DNA of 64,000 bases, from positions 1 through 64,000 of the forward strand of contig CBIHLN010000001.1 in the NCBI GenBank assembly GCA_966210725.1, written 5' to 3'. A program made the position numbers and the translations under genes. The stretch's first letter is position 1, and the number at the start of each line of letters is the position of its first letter. The DNA comes from Lysobacter_C sp966210725. Lineage in GTDB: Bacteria; Pseudomonadota; Gammaproteobacteria; Xanthomonadales; Xanthomonadaceae. A model generated the notes under the pieces. The model saw nothing but the letters and a program-made list of their open reading frames with translations. It did no database searches and was not told where the DNA came from. Below are positions 63,699 through 64,000 of the stretch, piece after piece.

Positions 63699-64000
63699 CC
63701 GGCCTCACCGAAGAGGATGTCGCACGGCTTCTCGCGCTGCCTCGGCCGGACACCGCGGCGATGACCGACCTGGACGACGCGGTGCGCAAGGCCATCGACA
63801 ACCGCGCCGTAGCGCTCGTCGCCCTGATCGAGGGCGAGCCGATCAAGCGCGTCGCCACGCTCTACGGGATCCATCGCAAGACCTGCAAGCGCATGCTTGA
63901 GCTCGCTAACGAGCCGGCGCCTGGCGGCGGCGTGCACGGCTTTGCCGTGTGCCTGCCACAGGTACGCCTCGTTGACCCCAAACCGCGCCAGAAAGACGCA
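63695..64000 (+). CDS. TnsB/TniA-like transposase, 5' part only
   Basis: The first 102 residues of a protein that runs off the window. It overlaps the tnsA-like gene by 4 bp. Residues 25-75 contain VALVALIEGEPIKRVATLYG and GIHRKTCKRMLELA, a helix-turn-helix typical of the N-terminal DNA-binding part of Mu/TnsB-type transposases. The DDE catalytic domain would lie outside. The assignment rests on position and this motif. Confidence 0.65.
   Translation, partial: MTGLTEEDVARLLALPRPDTAAMTDLDDAVRKAIDNRAVALVALIEGEPIKRVATLYGIHRKTCKRMLELANEPAPGGGVHGFAVCLPQVRLVDPKPRQKDA

Noticed and set aside
59300..64000. A second dif copy marking the far end of an element inserted at dif
   Set aside because: I looked for the CATTATGCGAA or TTCGCATAAT core to the right of 42.6 kb and saw none. 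A full string search would settle it.

Overview
The window is about 64 kb of high-GC DNA from a gammaproteobacterium of the Xanthomonadaceae, most like Lysobacter, Luteimonas or Xanthomonas. This rests on the block cmk-rpsA-ihfB-lapA-lapB-glycosyltransferase-nucleotide sugar epimerase-galU, on rlmN-pilF-rodZ-yfgM-bamB-der, on a Xanthomonas-style copL-copA-copB order, and on a PsrA-type fatty-acid regulator beside fad genes. No species is claimed.

Positions 1-38.5 kb are mostly housekeeping, and most genes there lie on the + strand: translation and nucleoid genes, surface-glycan precursor genes, a psrA-fadB-fadA beta-oxidation unit on the - strand, ndk, rlmN, pilus and outer-membrane assembly genes, der, molybdopterin genes (mobA-moeA-moeB), folD, guaB-guaA, tadA, orn, a divergent ppsA/ppsR pair and two tRNA genes (Ala-GGC, Glu-TTC). 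From 38.5 to 42.5 kb lies a - strand copper-resistance cluster (DUF411 protein, copB, copA, copL).

At 42583-42610 there is a very good match to the XerCD dif site. Every FtsK-orienting GGGNAGGG octamer I found by eye left of it is on the + strand, and every one right of it is on the - strand. Gene orientation also flips there, so the window appears to span the replication terminus. Right of dif the content is accessory: a truncated duplicate of a lipid-A-synthase N-domain gene, a plasmid-like cluster (KfrA-like protein, an Xre/MbcA/ParS-like protein and two unknowns), and a 13-kb type I secretion locus. That locus holds hlyB, hlyD, a small membrane-anchored protein and a 3002-residue RTX protein. 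The RTX protein carries a FrpC-like calcium module in which the self-cleaving Asp-Pro is replaced by Ser-Pro.

The last 4.7 kb hold a regulator with a perfect 19-bp operator-like palindrome, three unrecognised proteins, and the start of a Tn7-like element (tnsA-like gene overlapping a tnsB-like gene that runs off the window). The TnsA-like protein lacks the usual catalytic lysine.
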